From Adineta vaga (Eukaryota > Rotifera): a stretch of DNA of 64,000 nt. The stretch spans positions 12,276,001 to 12,340,000 of the forward strand of contig CP075497.1 of NCBI GenBank assembly GCA_021613535.1, given 5' to 3'. The notes below the pieces were generated by a model, which had not been told where the DNA came from, made no database searches, and was given only the letters and a program-made list of their open reading frames with translations. Shown here piece after piece: positions 36,518-52,882 of this stretch; the stretch's first letter is position 1, and every line of letters starts with the position of its first letter. The position numbers and the translations under genes are program-made.

Positions 36518-37924
36518 AGTCTTATCTGAAAAGAAAAGTCATTTCAAGATAGAAACACCACATTTTTTCTTTTTTCCATCACGTACTATAAAAATAACAC
36601 CTTAACTGACAAATCCAATTTTTGGAAAACTAATTCTCCTGCGAAAAAAATTCTGAATGTGATCTTCTTACGAAGTCTCTTTGAAAACACCTTTTTCTCT
36701 CTTCAAACATCTTTCTATGAATACACCGTCCCCGGTGTTCTATTTAGTCTGACTTTCCATAGAAAAGTTTTTCATAGAAACCATAATTACAATTAAAATT
36801 GTTACTATTGTATAAATAAAAACGATATTTACATAAACGAAAAATATATAAAAATCTTGAAAATGTATCTAAATGAATAATAAATCTTTGGTGTAACTAC
36901 ATTTTATTTACATGAAATAAAAGAAATAGGAAACTACCTTCCGTCCTGTTTCGTATTTTATGATGATATTTGAAATAAATATCAATCGAGACATGATATA
37001 CTGACAATATGCATGCAACTCCAGTAAATTCATTTGTAATGAACGGGAAAAAGATATTTTCTTTCTCTTTCTAATAACATGAGCTAACCTGACGAAAAAG
37101 GTCATGTTTGCATAATTGTCTGAAATTTTGGACGGTCTTTTCTCTTTTAACCGCAATATTGTACTGTTTTTATTGATCGAAAATGAAAAAGAAAGCGATG
37201 CAAAAAAGAAAAGAAAAATGTTTCTTCGTATTTTTAAAAATGAAGCCATTGATTGTATTGATAGAATAATTACATGATCTGTAGTGAAACAACTGTCAAG
37301 ATAAGTAATAAGAACATGTAGAATTAACACATATCTTATATTTCTAGGGACACTATGATTATGGTTGAAAAGCTTTTTTTTAATGATTTTCTGTCTCGCA
37401 AATGTCGTTACATAGAAAAACTGAAGGTTCGATTTTTAACGATTCTATGGGCAACTTCTTATGGCGATTTTCTACTAGGCAGTAGAACTATGACAATTTT
37501 TGGGAAAGCAGCTCTTCATAAAAATGAACGGCAGATGGAATTAAGCTCATTCAAGCACAAATCGAAAGGTCCACATCCACTTTGTCTTTTAAGTACATAA
37601 ACAACATTTTTTCCATTTCTTACTAAATAAAGAGGCTATTTGTAGTACGTGCTACTAATGAGTTTATACCTCTTCATGTGAAATGTTATAGTGTGATAGA
37701 CTACGACTGGAGTAAAACTATTTTTGTTTTTGCCAAAATGGGAATATTTGCTGCATGAATTCAAGTCTTTGCGAAAATTATGGTAAAATCTGTCATATGT
37801 ATGGTAGCAATGAAGTTTTATTAAATACATGATTAAAATGTGATTTTTAATTAATTCTTTAGATATGGATATCAGATTTATTCAAACTATAAACAATATC
37901 TCAGATGAACACAAAAAACTATTG
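36518..37924. other. Intergenic region with two doubtful open frames
   Basis: Between the F-box gene start and the 3' end of the next gene. Open frames of 140 codons (36908-37330, minus) and 81 codons (37355-37600, plus) have no recognisable domain, no splice context and unlikely composition, so I do not call them genes. Confidence 0.5.
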
Positions 37925-39179
37925 TTAGAAAAGTATATCTGAATCAGTATAAACAGTATTGAATAGTGGATCATCAGATATATATCCAAGAGCTTTTTCA
38001 AGAAGAACTTGATCTGATTGTTGATCAGCAATTACTTCTTTTATTTGCTCAATTTGATCATATTGAATATTCAATGTAAGTTTAGGTTTTTCTGTTGCAT
38101 ATAAACCAAATAACATATATGCTAAATGAACTAAAGTCCTGCCTTTTCCCCATTCAATCGCTATATAACTTCGATCGATGACACAATCGTAGTATAATGC
38201 TAATGATGGCGTATTAATAACTTCACTTGGATCAATCACTTCTACAAAAAGAGAATATAATCAAAATCTTCTGAATTTCATAGTAAAATCTTACTTTTGG
38301 CTTCATCTTCATCTGACATCAGATATGCAACAGATTTCAATATAATAACATTTTCAACCAACTTATCATATAAGATATTTACACGACTATCATTGAAAAA
38401 TCTTTTAGTTTCATTTTTGGCATTAGCATCAGGATTGATTAATAATGAAAACGCATGACGTAAAACATCATATGTTCTTTCTTCTCCACCACCAATAATC
38501 AAACGAATATTCTTCAAATCATTAAAAGATTTATCTGAAGATGAACCAATTAAATCTTGTTCGAATTTATTTACTATAAAATCCAATACCGAATAAAGAA
38601 CATTCAATACACCATCATTTTCATAATAAGATACATCATGATCAAGGTAAGAGAAATTTTCATCTTGATAAATGCCAGTTAACAAAAAAAACTTGCAACT
38701 CGAAGCACCATAACTGCTAATATTGGTTTTTGTTAAAAGTGGTACATCATCAACCGGGACATCACAATTCTCCAGCAATTCTAGAAATAAAAATGAAGGT
38801 GAAATTAAAATATTTAAAAAATAGTAAAAGAATATGAAATATACCATCGAAATAAGTTTTTGTCATTTGTTTTTCTTCACCAAATTTACATTTACCAGCA
38901 GCAGGATCTTAAAAGTAAACCAGAGACATAAACAATATAGATGTATGAAAGGGAAATAAGAATTAGTCACGGTAAGTTTTTATGTACGACACGAATATCT
39001 CTTATATTCTCCTAATTATTAATATCTTTGTACAGGTAAAGAATATAATAAAATCCATTTAATTGAAATTGAACTATAAGCTTTACCTTTTTTTTAATTT
39101 CAATTGCTGTTCGATCATGTTCAATAGTCGATGCATCTTCAACAAATTCTGTACCAACGAGCGTTTTTGTATCACTCAT
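37925..39179 (-). CDS. Uncharacterised intracellular protein
   Basis: Four exons on the minus strand (about 39086-39179, 38845-38907, 38295-38780, 37925-38241) give about 319 residues. The first donor lies beside an A8 run, so its position is uncertain by a base. The protein starts MSDTKTLVGTEFVEDAST and carries a charged segment with GKCKFGEEKQ. A mostly helical middle follows (VLNVLYSVLDFIVNKFEQDL, then an RLIIGGGEE turn), and the C-terminal part contains IAIEWGKGRTLVHLAYMLFG. There is no signal peptide or transmembrane helix. I do not recognise the family. The gene sits between the F-box gene and the RecQ copies, all transcribed from the minus strand. Confidence 0.65.
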
Positions 39180-39953
39180 TTTTTCTAAAATATGCGTCGA
39201 AATTCATTCAATACAATACAAAACAAAACTCTTGTTATCACATGTAACAAAAGATCGAAAATTTTATATTAAATGAAATAATTTAGAAAAGATAAATCAT
39301 CTTTTCTTTTCTTTTGTTTATCTTTTGCACGAGATAATATACATATGTATTTCGTTATTTGAAATGAACGGAATAAGTGTCTAATCGACACGATTAGAAC
39401 GAAAAAAACCATTCATAGCTAAGTTGGTTGGATAATCAACTGGTTCATAGAATACTTGTTTACTTTATACGAGACAATATTTCCATGTTATACTTATTCG
39501 GTGATAAATTCAAATGTATAAAATATAATCAGATATATTTTTTTTATAGATGAATAGATCGTAAATGATCTTGGTAAATACCTGAAAATATTTCCAATAA
39601 TCAACTTTGTATTTGTCAATCATAACAGTAACTATTATAGTTTCACGATGATAAAAACAAAGATTTTAAATAAAAGAAAGATAAAGCTGATATGCAAAGT
39701 GATGAAGACATGAAGAAGTACGACATAATCCTAACTCTGATTTTCACTGTTCGAAGAGCTAGTTATGTTTATTGATGTAACAAATATTGATATTTTCATA
39801 AACAATGAATCTCGATGAAATCGATATATCCATCTACATTTGTAATCAATTATGAATAATTCTAATTTATTTCCATATTCATGATCGAATTCAAAAAAAT
39901 CATACAAAAAAGTCGTTTTCAATTTACATAGAACAAAAATACGAATTGAAAGA
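39180..39953. other. Intergenic region with a diverged copy of the RecQ 3' flank
   Basis: About 39700-39953 aligns loosely with the 3' flanks of the RecQ copies at 41700-41970 and 43800-44073 (shared AAAGTACGAC and AACTAGTTAT-like pieces). The older divergence here contrasts with the near-identity of the other two. No gene is supported. Confidence 0.5.
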
Positions 39954-40830
39954 TCATTTCTTCTTTTTCGAAGTAGTATTGGATTTATCTCGAAAATAAC
40001 TACTCGTTGTTGGTGTATTTGCTTCACGTTTTCGTTTCAGACTAGTATTCATCGAATCATCTTGATTTTCTTCATCTAACTTTGATCCAAATAAACAAGT
40101 GATTGTCAATAATCGATCTAATTTATACAGATCATATTTAATAGTTGTCATTTCAATTGTTTTTCTTAGCATTTCTTCTTTGGTTCGAGGCATTGTTGTT
40201 GCCATTTGTTTCAAAGCTTTTTCACTTAATATTGTGGAATATTTGATACTATATTCTGATGATAAGGATTTCAATTCATCTTTTAATTTCGCTAGACAAC
40301 TATCAACAAGACGATTATGTGTAGAATTTGTCGATGCAGTTGTTGTCACATTTGGATTTTCTTGATCTTCTAAACCAGCATGATAAGCTTGTGCTGTCAC
40401 TCCACTTTTCGACAGATATTGTGCACTTCTTTCACATTCAGCACGCGAAAAACAATAAACAATTCCACACAATCCAACAAATTGTTCACTTAAACATAAT
40501 TGCACTGTACGAGCTAATGCTCTATCAGTTTTTCCTTTGGTAAAACATTTATAAACAAGATTTGATCGATTAAATGATTGAATGAATAATTTTGAGAGAT
40601 GTCTTTCGATCTTCATTTGATGAAGCATGTCACGTTGAACACGAGGAGTTGCCGTTGCTGTTAACAATGTAAATGGAATATTTGGATATCGTTCACGTAA
40701 TGTACCGATTTTGACATAATCAGGACGGAAATCTTAACCTATAAACTTCGAAAATAAATAAAAGTTATGGATAGAAATATCTGTCCCCAATCAGAAATGT
40801 AATGCACATGATCAATGAGAAATCGTATTG
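39954..40830 (-). pseudogene. Truncated RecQ helicase copy A
   Basis: Contains the end of exon 3, intron 3, the first part of exon 4 and most of exon 7 of the intact RecQ gene. The coding part (39954-40667) is open for 237 codons. Helicase sequence from LTATATPRVQRDMLHQMK to YHAGLEDQE is joined directly to NPNV of exon 7, so the rest of exon 4 through the start of exon 7 was deleted in frame. At the exon 4 start, a TAA replaces the His codon that opens the HDFRPDY segment, so the intact upstream frame is lost. The tail differs from copy B (SYFRDKSNTTSKKKK). No Walker A motif is left. It may still be transcribed, giving a helicase-2/HRDC fragment. Confidence 0.85.
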
Positions 40831-40994
40831 ATGTTTTTTTTCGTGTTAAGATGAGTATATAGTTCTTTGTATAGGTATGATTTTTATTTTAATTGTTTCA
40901 ACAGAAATGAACATATTAGAAAAAGTATGATGAAAGTCAAAATGATTACAAGAATGATAGATCCTGTATACAATTTCTTCTGATTAAATGCCAT

Positions 40995-41498
40995 TCAACC
41001 ATTAATACATTCGTACCATACAGAAGCATGTTCATACCAATTAACAGCATGTTCATGTCTTAATTTGTATAATACGATCACTATCCACAAGACGAAAGAA
41101 ATCATAATCATGGCCAAAACTGTGTGATAGGGTTGTGCACTAATCCATGCGATTGTCATGATTAATATTATAATTCCCATTAAGATAATAATGAAACTAG
41201 CCATCTTGTAATCAAACAAACGACCATGTTCTTTATCTACTAAGAAAACAATATGAAGTTGAAATAAATAAATAAATTTTACCGACCTGATTCAACTGGA
41301 GGCTCATCATCGTCGACAAAGTTCTGAAGGTTTTTGCTCTAGAGGAAGATACCAAATTTTGTTTGCTTTCTTATAATTCTAGTTTAATTTACGTACAAAA
41401 TTCATTGTATTCACACTGATTCGTTTGAAAGCCCCATATTCCAATTCCATTTCTTTAATAATTGGTTGCTGATTCGTTTTCTTAGTTCGTGAATTCAT
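40995..41498 (-). CDS. Small two-TM protein (copy A)
   Basis: Three exons on the minus strand (41397-41498, 41287-41338, 40995-41239 or -41236) encode about 132 residues. The protein starts MNSRTKKTNQQPIIKEME, has an acidic stretch (FVDDDEPPVES) and two hydrophobic helices (SFIIILMGIIILIMTIAWIS and a second with MISFVLWIVIVLY), and ends in a polar aromatic tail (WYEHASVWYECING). It is probably a small membrane protein with both ends on the same side. A homologue lies at 43002-43540, in the same position relative to the next RecQ copy. I do not recognise the family. Confidence 0.6.
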
Positions 41499-41969
41499 TT
41501 ACTTTTCTAAATGATGTACAGAAAGAAGAACGAATAAGGAATTTATATGATCTTTTCGTTTATATAGTCTCTCTCTCGATTCTCTTTTCTTTTGTTTCCA
41601 TAGTTATATATGCCTAGAAATGCTTCGATCACAAAACTAACAAATATAGTTGTATAAGGACGGAAACAAAGATCAAAATAAAAGAGAGATGAAATTGAAA
41701 TGAAAAAGTACGACGTCATTCTAACTGTCGTTCTGACTGGTCAAAGAACTAGTTATACTAATAAACGTAACTGATATTGATATTCCTATAAGTGAATTAT
41801 TACATCGATATATTTATCTGCATTTGTGAATGACTTTTATTTATTTTCGTTCTAATAATTGAATTCAAAAGTACATGTATATTCTAACATATGTTACAAA
41901 TCAGAAATAAGATAAAAAAAAGGCATCTTCAGTTTACATATAAAAAATCCGAAGTCAAAAATGATATGT

Positions 41970-42830
41970 TCATTTCTTTTTCTTTGAATTACTATTTGTT
42001 CTATCTTGAAAATAACTACTCGTTGTTGGTGTATTTGCTTCACGTTTTCGTTTCAAACTAGTATTCATCGAATCATCTTGATTTTCTTCATCTAACTTTG
42101 ATCCAAATAAACAAGTGATTGTCAATAATCGATCTAATTTATACAGATCATATTTAATAGTTGTCATTTCAATTGTTTTTCTTAGCATTTCTTCTTTGGT
42201 TCGAGGCATTGTTGTTGCCATTTGTTTCAAAGCTTTTTCACTTAATATTGTGGAATATTTGATACTATATTCTGATGATAAGGATTTCAATTCATCTTTT
42301 AATTTCGCTAGACAACTATCAACAAGACGATTATGTGTAGAATTTGTCGATGCAGTTGTTGTCACATTTGGATTTTCTTGATCTTCTAAACCAGCATGAT
42401 AAGCTTGTGCTGTCACTCCACTTTTCGACAGATATTGTGCACTTCTTTCACATTCAGCACGCGAAAAACAATAAACAATTCCACACAATCCAACAAATTG
42501 TTCACTTAAACATAATTGCACTGTACGAGCTAATGCTCCATCAGTTTTTCCTTTGGTAAAACATTTATAAACAAGATTTGATCGATTAAATGATTGAATA
42601 AATGATTTTGAGAGATGTCTTTCGATCTTCATTTGATGAAGCATATCACGTTGAACACGAGGAGTTGCCGTTGCTGTTAACAATGTAAATGGAATATTTG
42701 GATATCGTTCACGTAATGTATCAATTTATACATAATCGGGACGAAAATCGTGACCTAGAGATGATGAAGAGATTGCGCTGTGGAATCGCAACTATGGATA
42801 GAAAGTATTGTCATAGCCTATTTGGAAATA
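41970..42830 (-). pseudogene. Truncated RecQ helicase copy B
   Basis: It has the same structure as copy A: helicase-2 sequence fused in frame to the HRDC end at the GLEDQE/NPNV junction, open for 237 codons (41970-42683). The exon 4 start keeps His-Asp, but a TAA follows the DYV codons (about 42730), so the upstream frame is broken by a different lesion from copy A. The shared junction means A and B descend from one truncated ancestor. Its 3' 370 codons of sequence plus flank are almost identical to the intact gene, which suggests recent duplication or gene conversion. Confidence 0.85.
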
Positions 42831-43001
42831 CAACGTTCTTCATCTATAAGAAGACTTGCTAGATTATTTTATCTAATGATTAGAAAATAATTTCTTTTAA
42901 CAGATTTGACTTTTTTATTTTTATTTTATTTGAAGAAAAATGAACATATTGGAGAAAAGCTTTGATTATATCATAACATGTGTCACGTAAAAAATTTGAA
43001 T

Positions 43002-43540
43002 TTATTTTGTGTTTGTAGTAGATGATGAGCCATTAGTTGAGCGATAATAATCGAAGATATATCCACACCAATAACGGATACAGGCATTGAAATTCTGAAG
43101 TTGTGAAGAGAACAATCCATACAAGATCCACGACATGAACGAAGCCATAATCATGGAGAAAACTGTATCAGTTCGTAATTCGTGAATCCATGCGACTGTC
43201 ATGATAATAAAACCTATTATCGATAAGATGAAGGCATGGTGCTTCGTTTCATAATGATATGGCTGATCGTGAGGTTGTTCGTGAACTGAAAAAGACGATA
43301 TGAATCAGGAATATATATTTTTATTTTACTTACTTGGTTCAGCTGGAGAGTCATCGTCAACAACATTTTGTAAATTTTGTTTCTATACAAAATACAGAAT
43401 AAGTTTTCCTTATGCTTTCTTTTAATTCTAGTTTAATTTACGTACAAAATTGATTGTATGCTGATTTATTCGTTTAGATGTACCAAATTCTTCTTCTAAT
43501 ATATCAATTGTTGTTTTCTTTTACTTTTCGTTTGTGTTGT
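43002..43540 (-). pseudogene. Small two-TM protein (copy B), probably damaged
   Basis: Homologue of the 40995-41498 gene with the same exon order: a KRINQHTINF exon end, then an NLQNVVDDDSPAEP-like exon, then two hydrophobic helices (FIIMTVAWI, then ASFMSWILYGLF). The C-terminus differs (YYRSTNGSSSTTNTK). The likely ATG (43538-43540) is followed after seven codons by an in-frame TAA, so either the start lies elsewhere or the gene is broken. The hydrophobic exon stays open and well kept, which argues for recent decay or an unseen start exon. Confidence 0.55.
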
Positions 43541-44072
43541 CCATTTGTTTCTCGAGTATAGAATGTGAGATGTTTATATTCTTTTCGGTTATATACTACG
43601 TGCATTCCTCTCTCTCTCTTGCTATTATCTGTATTTCTTAGTTTTGCGAGACGAAATCAAATAACATCGACGAATACGTTTACTTTTTGCTTTTGTTCTG
43701 GTATATACATCTGCCTAGGAACGCTTCGATCACGAAACTAACAAATATAGTTGTATAAGCACAGAAACAAAGATCAAAATAAAAGAGAGATGAAATTGAA
43801 ATGAAAAAGTACGACGTCATTCTAACTGTCGTTCTGACTGATCAAAGAACTAGTTATACTAATAAACGTAACTGATATTGATATTCCTATAAGTGAATTA
43901 TTACATCGATATATTTATCTGCATTTGTGAATGACTTTTATTTATTTTCGTTCTAATAATTGAATTCAAAATTACATGTATATTCTAACATATGTTACAA
44001 ATCAGAAATAAGATTAAAAAAAAAGGCATTTTCAGTTTACATATAAAAAATCCGAAGTCAAAAATGATATGT

Positions 44073-47351
<3,279 letters not shown>

Positions 47352-47569
47352 ATCTGACTTATTTTTATGAATTTCATCAATTTTCTTTATCAGAAATCTC
47401 AAATAAAAATCAATATTTCATTAATATTTTTTTTTTCTAATTCCGAAAAAAAAGAAATCTATTGAAGCATAAATTGTTTAATGTTTAAGAGAAGAAATAC
47501 ATACATTCATGTTGTGGAGTAAACAAACAAACAAGAAGAAGAACTGTGAGCACACTCAAAAAAATTTCA

Positions 47570-48351
<782 letters not shown>

Positions 48352-48650
48352 GAATTATTTGTTTAAGAAAAAGAACCGATAAAAATCTATCTAAAAGATA
48401 AATTTCACAACCGAATTATTGTGCAACTAAATATCAATGTCAGACGATCTCTACTTATTATATGACCCCAGTTTACTAGTAAAAGAAAGAAAGAAAACAA
48501 AGAAGAAGAAGAAGATAGAATCATTTCATTTATATATATATAAAATCGTTCTATCTGACAACTCGCTATACATCTGAACAAAAATAATAATAAGAATAAA
48601 TTAATTGTTTACAGATAGCACAAAAAAGAAGGAAAGAAAAACAGATAATT

Positions 48651-50780
48651 TCATGTCCATTTATATAAACGAACTTGATTATCGCTTAATGTACATAAAT
48701 GTTGCCGAGTTAAACATACATCAACTATATCACATTGAGTAGGAACTTTAAATGAAGGTGTATCTGATGATTGACGAATATTCCATAATTCAATCTAAAA
48801 CAAAATCTTTTATTGTGAATTTCGAAAGATAAAAAATACTTACTCCATGTGCGCCATTGTTCGATGCGACAATATAAGTTTCGAAATTTTTGTGAATGAT
48901 CTTTGATCGAGACAAAACAATATTAACACTTGCTCCGATAAATGTTTGAATTAATTGAAGAGAAACAATAAATGATTGATCAGAATCTTCAACGGGTCGT
49001 GTAACTAATTCATAAAGTTCATGTCGAGCTGGACTTGATGGAGGACGAAATGATGCTAATAAACGATTCGTAGTCGAATCATAATGAAGACTAGATAAAT
49101 TTTCTACAAAAACAAAACAATGAATTGTCCATAGAATGACTCATTTCAACTTACTATCAATAGGTAATGCATGATAACGATATTCACTATTTGGCACATG
49201 TTCATAAAAGCCACTTTTATCATTACTTCCAACAAGTAATCCACTAGATTGAAAATTTGAATTCCGTTGAATATATTGTAGACCAACAATAGGCGATGTG
49301 GTTGATAAACTTAATGTTTCAATACTTGATGATAATGTTGTTTCACCTGTTTGAATTTGTCGCCGATCAAATACTTGAACACGACCATTATTCAATCCAG
49401 CATAAATTATATTTGGATCATCAAGATTCCATGCACAACTCCATACTTGGGAGGCACATTCACATCTAAATTGTAGAATAAGAAAATTCTATTGGAAAAA
49501 TAGATTTTCTTACAAAAGATTAAATGTATTTCTTGTATAATCGAATATACGCATTGTTTTATCCCAAGCACAAGATAGAAGAAGATCACCATGAAGTTGA
49601 ATATCACGAATTGGTTTCGTATGACGAAGTGTTGTATATTCAGGTGCACGACCACCATCAATAAGACTTATCTATTCAAATAAAACCTCATTGTATGTCT
49701 TCGTTATTCATTCTTATTCTTTACCTTTTTAATTCCATATCCTGGGTATAAACTATTATTTGTTGGTTGACTAACAAACAGCCATTGATGTGATGGAGCA
49801 TATGCGAGAACACGACACATTCCCTACGAAAAAATGACGTTTTATTTCAATTTCAAAAGCAAAAAATATTCGGTTTTACTTCGGGAATTTTAATAACACT
49901 TTCTAATCGCATTGTAATTGGCGGAGGTGGTGCAATGACATTTGCATTTGTTGTTTCTGTTGAAGATTCTTCATTTGTTTCTCCAAGATTTGTTAGACCT
50001 TGTGTCATTCTAAATAAATCAATATTTTTTTCTTCTTATTTTTAAAGGAAAGCTTTTTTTACCTTAATAAACGATCATGTTCATTTTGTAAACGTTTTAA
50101 TTGATCTTTAATCATATCATAAGCTAATTGCAATTCAGCTTTTTCATATGCAAGTTTTTTTCGTGCTTTTTTTTCTAAATCTCTTTCTCGAATAGCATTA
50201 TCTCGTTCACTCGTGTCCAATAGTTGTAATGCTCGACAATAAATTCTTCGGAGATCTTTTTTCTTCACTGTTGATTGACATTGAGGACATTTTGCGGATG
50301 TACGAAGCCATTTTTCAATACAACTAAAGTGAAAACAAAGTATTCGAGAGGGCTTTTTGTTTTATTTGAAAGAAACAAACATTCTGCCAAATAAATGACC
50401 ACATTCAGTTGCAACAAGACGATGTTGACCAGAATTTGTCCATTCTTCAAGACAAATCGGACAAACTTCGGCATCATTTTGTATAATTGTTCGTGAAATA
50501 TCTTCTTTTTCCTCATCATCATCACTTTCATCTGATTTCGTCTTCTTTCGTTTATTCGATGATGATGTGATTGGTCTGGGTAATCTTTCGAGTTCTTGTG
50601 AAGATGTGGAAGATGAACGACGTCGATGATTTATTGATGTATCATCAGTAGTTATTGATGTATCTAGATTGATTAGTTCAGGAAGTACAGCTTGATTTAA
50701 ATCATCATTATCATCAATTGTAACTAAAATATTTATTTAAATTATTCGATTTTCTTTTATTGAATTCTGAACTTACTCAT
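48651..50780 (-). CDS. RFWD3: RFWD3 E3 ubiquitin ligase
   Basis: Nine exons join in phase: 50777-50780, 50381-50723, 50063-50323, 49880-50009, 49725-49823, 49514-49671, 49155-49465, 48844-49103 and 48651-48794, giving about 569 residues (the human protein is near 770, so the N-terminus is shorter). The first exon carries only ATG plus one base. An acidic, serine-rich N-terminus with a KRKKTK basic patch is followed by a RING (residues about 89-131, CPICLEEWTNSGQHRL and CGHLFGR-CIEKWL-CPQC). A coiled coil follows (about 140-200, with ALQLLDTSERDNAIRERDLE), then a WD40-like propeller to the end. RFWD3 ubiquitinates RPA and RAD51 during replication stress and interstrand crosslink repair. Order and spacing of the RING and coiled coil match the family. 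Confidence 0.92.
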
Positions 50781-51605
50781 AATGAAAATGAGAAGAAATG
50801 ATGTGATCAAATGTTCAATATAATGATGAATTTCAAGGTACTAATATAATGTGAGAATGAGAATGAAACAAAAAATAAATAAATAACGAACAGATTTGTT
50901 ATGAAGAACAGTCATCTGTTTTTGATTTTATCCAATCAGTGATTTGATTTAGAAGAAGCTTGACAACCGAATGAATAATCTTAAATAAATAGTTGAAAAA
51001 TAAATTCGACGATAAAAACGAAGTTTTTATACAAAATTATAAACAAATAACATACTGATTAGAGAATCATATTACTAATGACATCTATCATTCTATTGTA
51101 CCATTTTTTTCCCTGAACACTGTTCTAGCATTTTTACGTATACAAGTCTATTTGTCTTCACATACGATAATAGAATTGACACGTTGTCATAATATACATG
51201 ATGAATCCATTCGATGTGTTTTGTATTCAGAAGCGTCATTCGCTTTCTCTTTCTAATCAGAAACCATATATAGATAAGAAATTTCCAACAAAAGACTGCT
51301 GAAATCCCACTTTGAAGACCATATAAACGGAATTTTCTAAAGCACGGATCGCAAACTTCCGTTTTTTCTCTATTAATTTTCGGAAGCAATGGGGCATAAT
51401 CTTCATGCCATTGATTGTATCATCATAATTTGTAAACAAAGATTTAACATACAATTTAAGAAAAATAATAATTGATCACAGTTTATTTTCAAGATTAATA
51501 GCACGAAATACTAACATTTTGTTACGAATAGATTAGAAAAATAGCACAAACGAATGAAAAGACATGCAAAACGAACTCAGAAGCAAATTTTTGAATACTG
51601 TTGTT
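50781..51605. other. Intergenic region
   Basis: About 825 bp between RFWD3 and the SKP1 paralogue. Open frames at 51093-51454 (minus) have no protein-like features. No RNA gene or repeat was seen. Confidence 0.5.
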
Positions 51606-52284
51606 CTATTCAGCTGGTTGCTAAATCGAAACAAAATAATTTTATTATAAGAAAATCAATGATTAAAAATAACAAACTTCTAATGGTGGTAAATCATTCG
51701 GAATATTAAATGTTTGCCGAACTTGTTCAGGTGTTTTGTCTTTTATCATATCAGCTATAGTTTTACATGCCATATCGAGTAAAGTCATCATACCCAAATA
51801 ATTCGAAGCCTTAAAAAGAAAAAAACGGAATGTTTTTATTCTCTTCTTTAATTGGTCAAACAAACCATAATTATTTCAAAAATCATTTGTTGTTCAATTT
51901 CAAAGTATTTTTTATCCCATTCTTGAAGACTAACAAATCGTTTTGCTTGAGGAGTACCATCTTCAGTGTCAACTTCATCTTTCTGATGGTATTCAGCCCA
52001 TTGTATAATCTATGAACAAATATCGAATACTTTCATATTCGATTGAATAAAAACTTACTTTTTTCAAAACTTCAGTATTCACATTAGTTAATTCAATGGG
52101 TTTTTCCGATGTATCAACAGTACCGAATGCTACAATCAAGAATCGGTATTCTTAAAAATACAATTTTTATCTTCTTTTTACCTTCATACATGTTCTTGAT
52201 AGGTGCCCATTGTTTTGCAATAGCTAAATCAACTTCTAAAACATCTTTATCACTTGTTTCAACTCGAATTTTATCAGCAGACAT
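51606..52284 (-). CDS. Divergent SKP1 paralogue without the C-terminal helix
   Basis: Five exons (52182-52284, 52059-52129, 51866-52009, 51678-51809, 51606-51620) encode 154 residues. Exon lengths match the canonical SKP1 gene 4 kb upstream, apart from 3 bp in exon 2 and the very short last exon. Identity is moderate: [20 protein letters not shown], then [33 protein letters not shown] and [20 protein letters not shown]. The last exon is only QPAE plus stop, so the KKENxWCEEK helix that helps hold F-box proteins is missing. The exon 3 donor is GTTTGT, not GTAAGT. The reading frame is open and splice sites are kept, so it is probably expressed, perhaps with a different partner set. Confidence 0.85.
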
Positions 52285-52882
52285 GTTTCGATTTAGAACT
52301 CACGAAAATTAATATCTATAATCATAGTCAAGGTCAAATAGAAATTATACAAATGCAAAGCAAAAAGTCAATCGATCTGCTATAGAATAAATAGATGTGA
52401 TAGCTTCACCAGATGACCTATTAGAATTGTATATAACTGATGAAATGATATAGCACAAGCAAATATACATCAGACGAATAAAAAAGCAATTTTAAAGGGG
52501 TTTTCTTCCTACATTAAGGATCATAATAAAACAAAAAAGCATAAGAACATTTCATTTGGATTGCGAAAAACATGTTATTTCTCAGTAGTGACATCTTTTG
52601 AAAAGTATTTTTGATTAATTAAATGTTGAGTTCATTTTTTTATTTTACAAGAAATAAAATCGAGTTTTTTCTATTGAATAAGTATTAATAAAATTTAATT
52701 TGATCTGAAGTTCAGATGTAACACTTGGTAAACTAAAGAAAAAATCCAAGAAAATGAATATCTATCTGTTGTTTAGAAATATTTTCTTCTTTGGATATTT
52801 AGTGAATTGTTTTCTTTATTTAGATTTATTTCGATTTAAACTTACTTCAATAGAAAATGAAGATGTTTAAAGGGAAAATTCA
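52285..52882. promoter_or_regulatory. Shared upstream region of SKP1 paralogue and DHHC gene
   Basis: About 600 bp lies between two divergent starts (minus at 52284, plus at 52883), so both promoters must lie here or in 5' exons. I see AT-rich sequence and no specific motif. Confidence 0.35.

Noticed and set aside
36908-37600. Open frames of 140 and 81 codons between the F-box gene and the next gene
   Set aside because: Hydrophobic or mixed composition typical of AT-rich non-coding DNA, with no homologous pattern.
40099-42559. Plus-strand open frames of 71-109 codons opposite the RecQ copies
   Set aside because: They are antisense shadows of the helicase reading frame.
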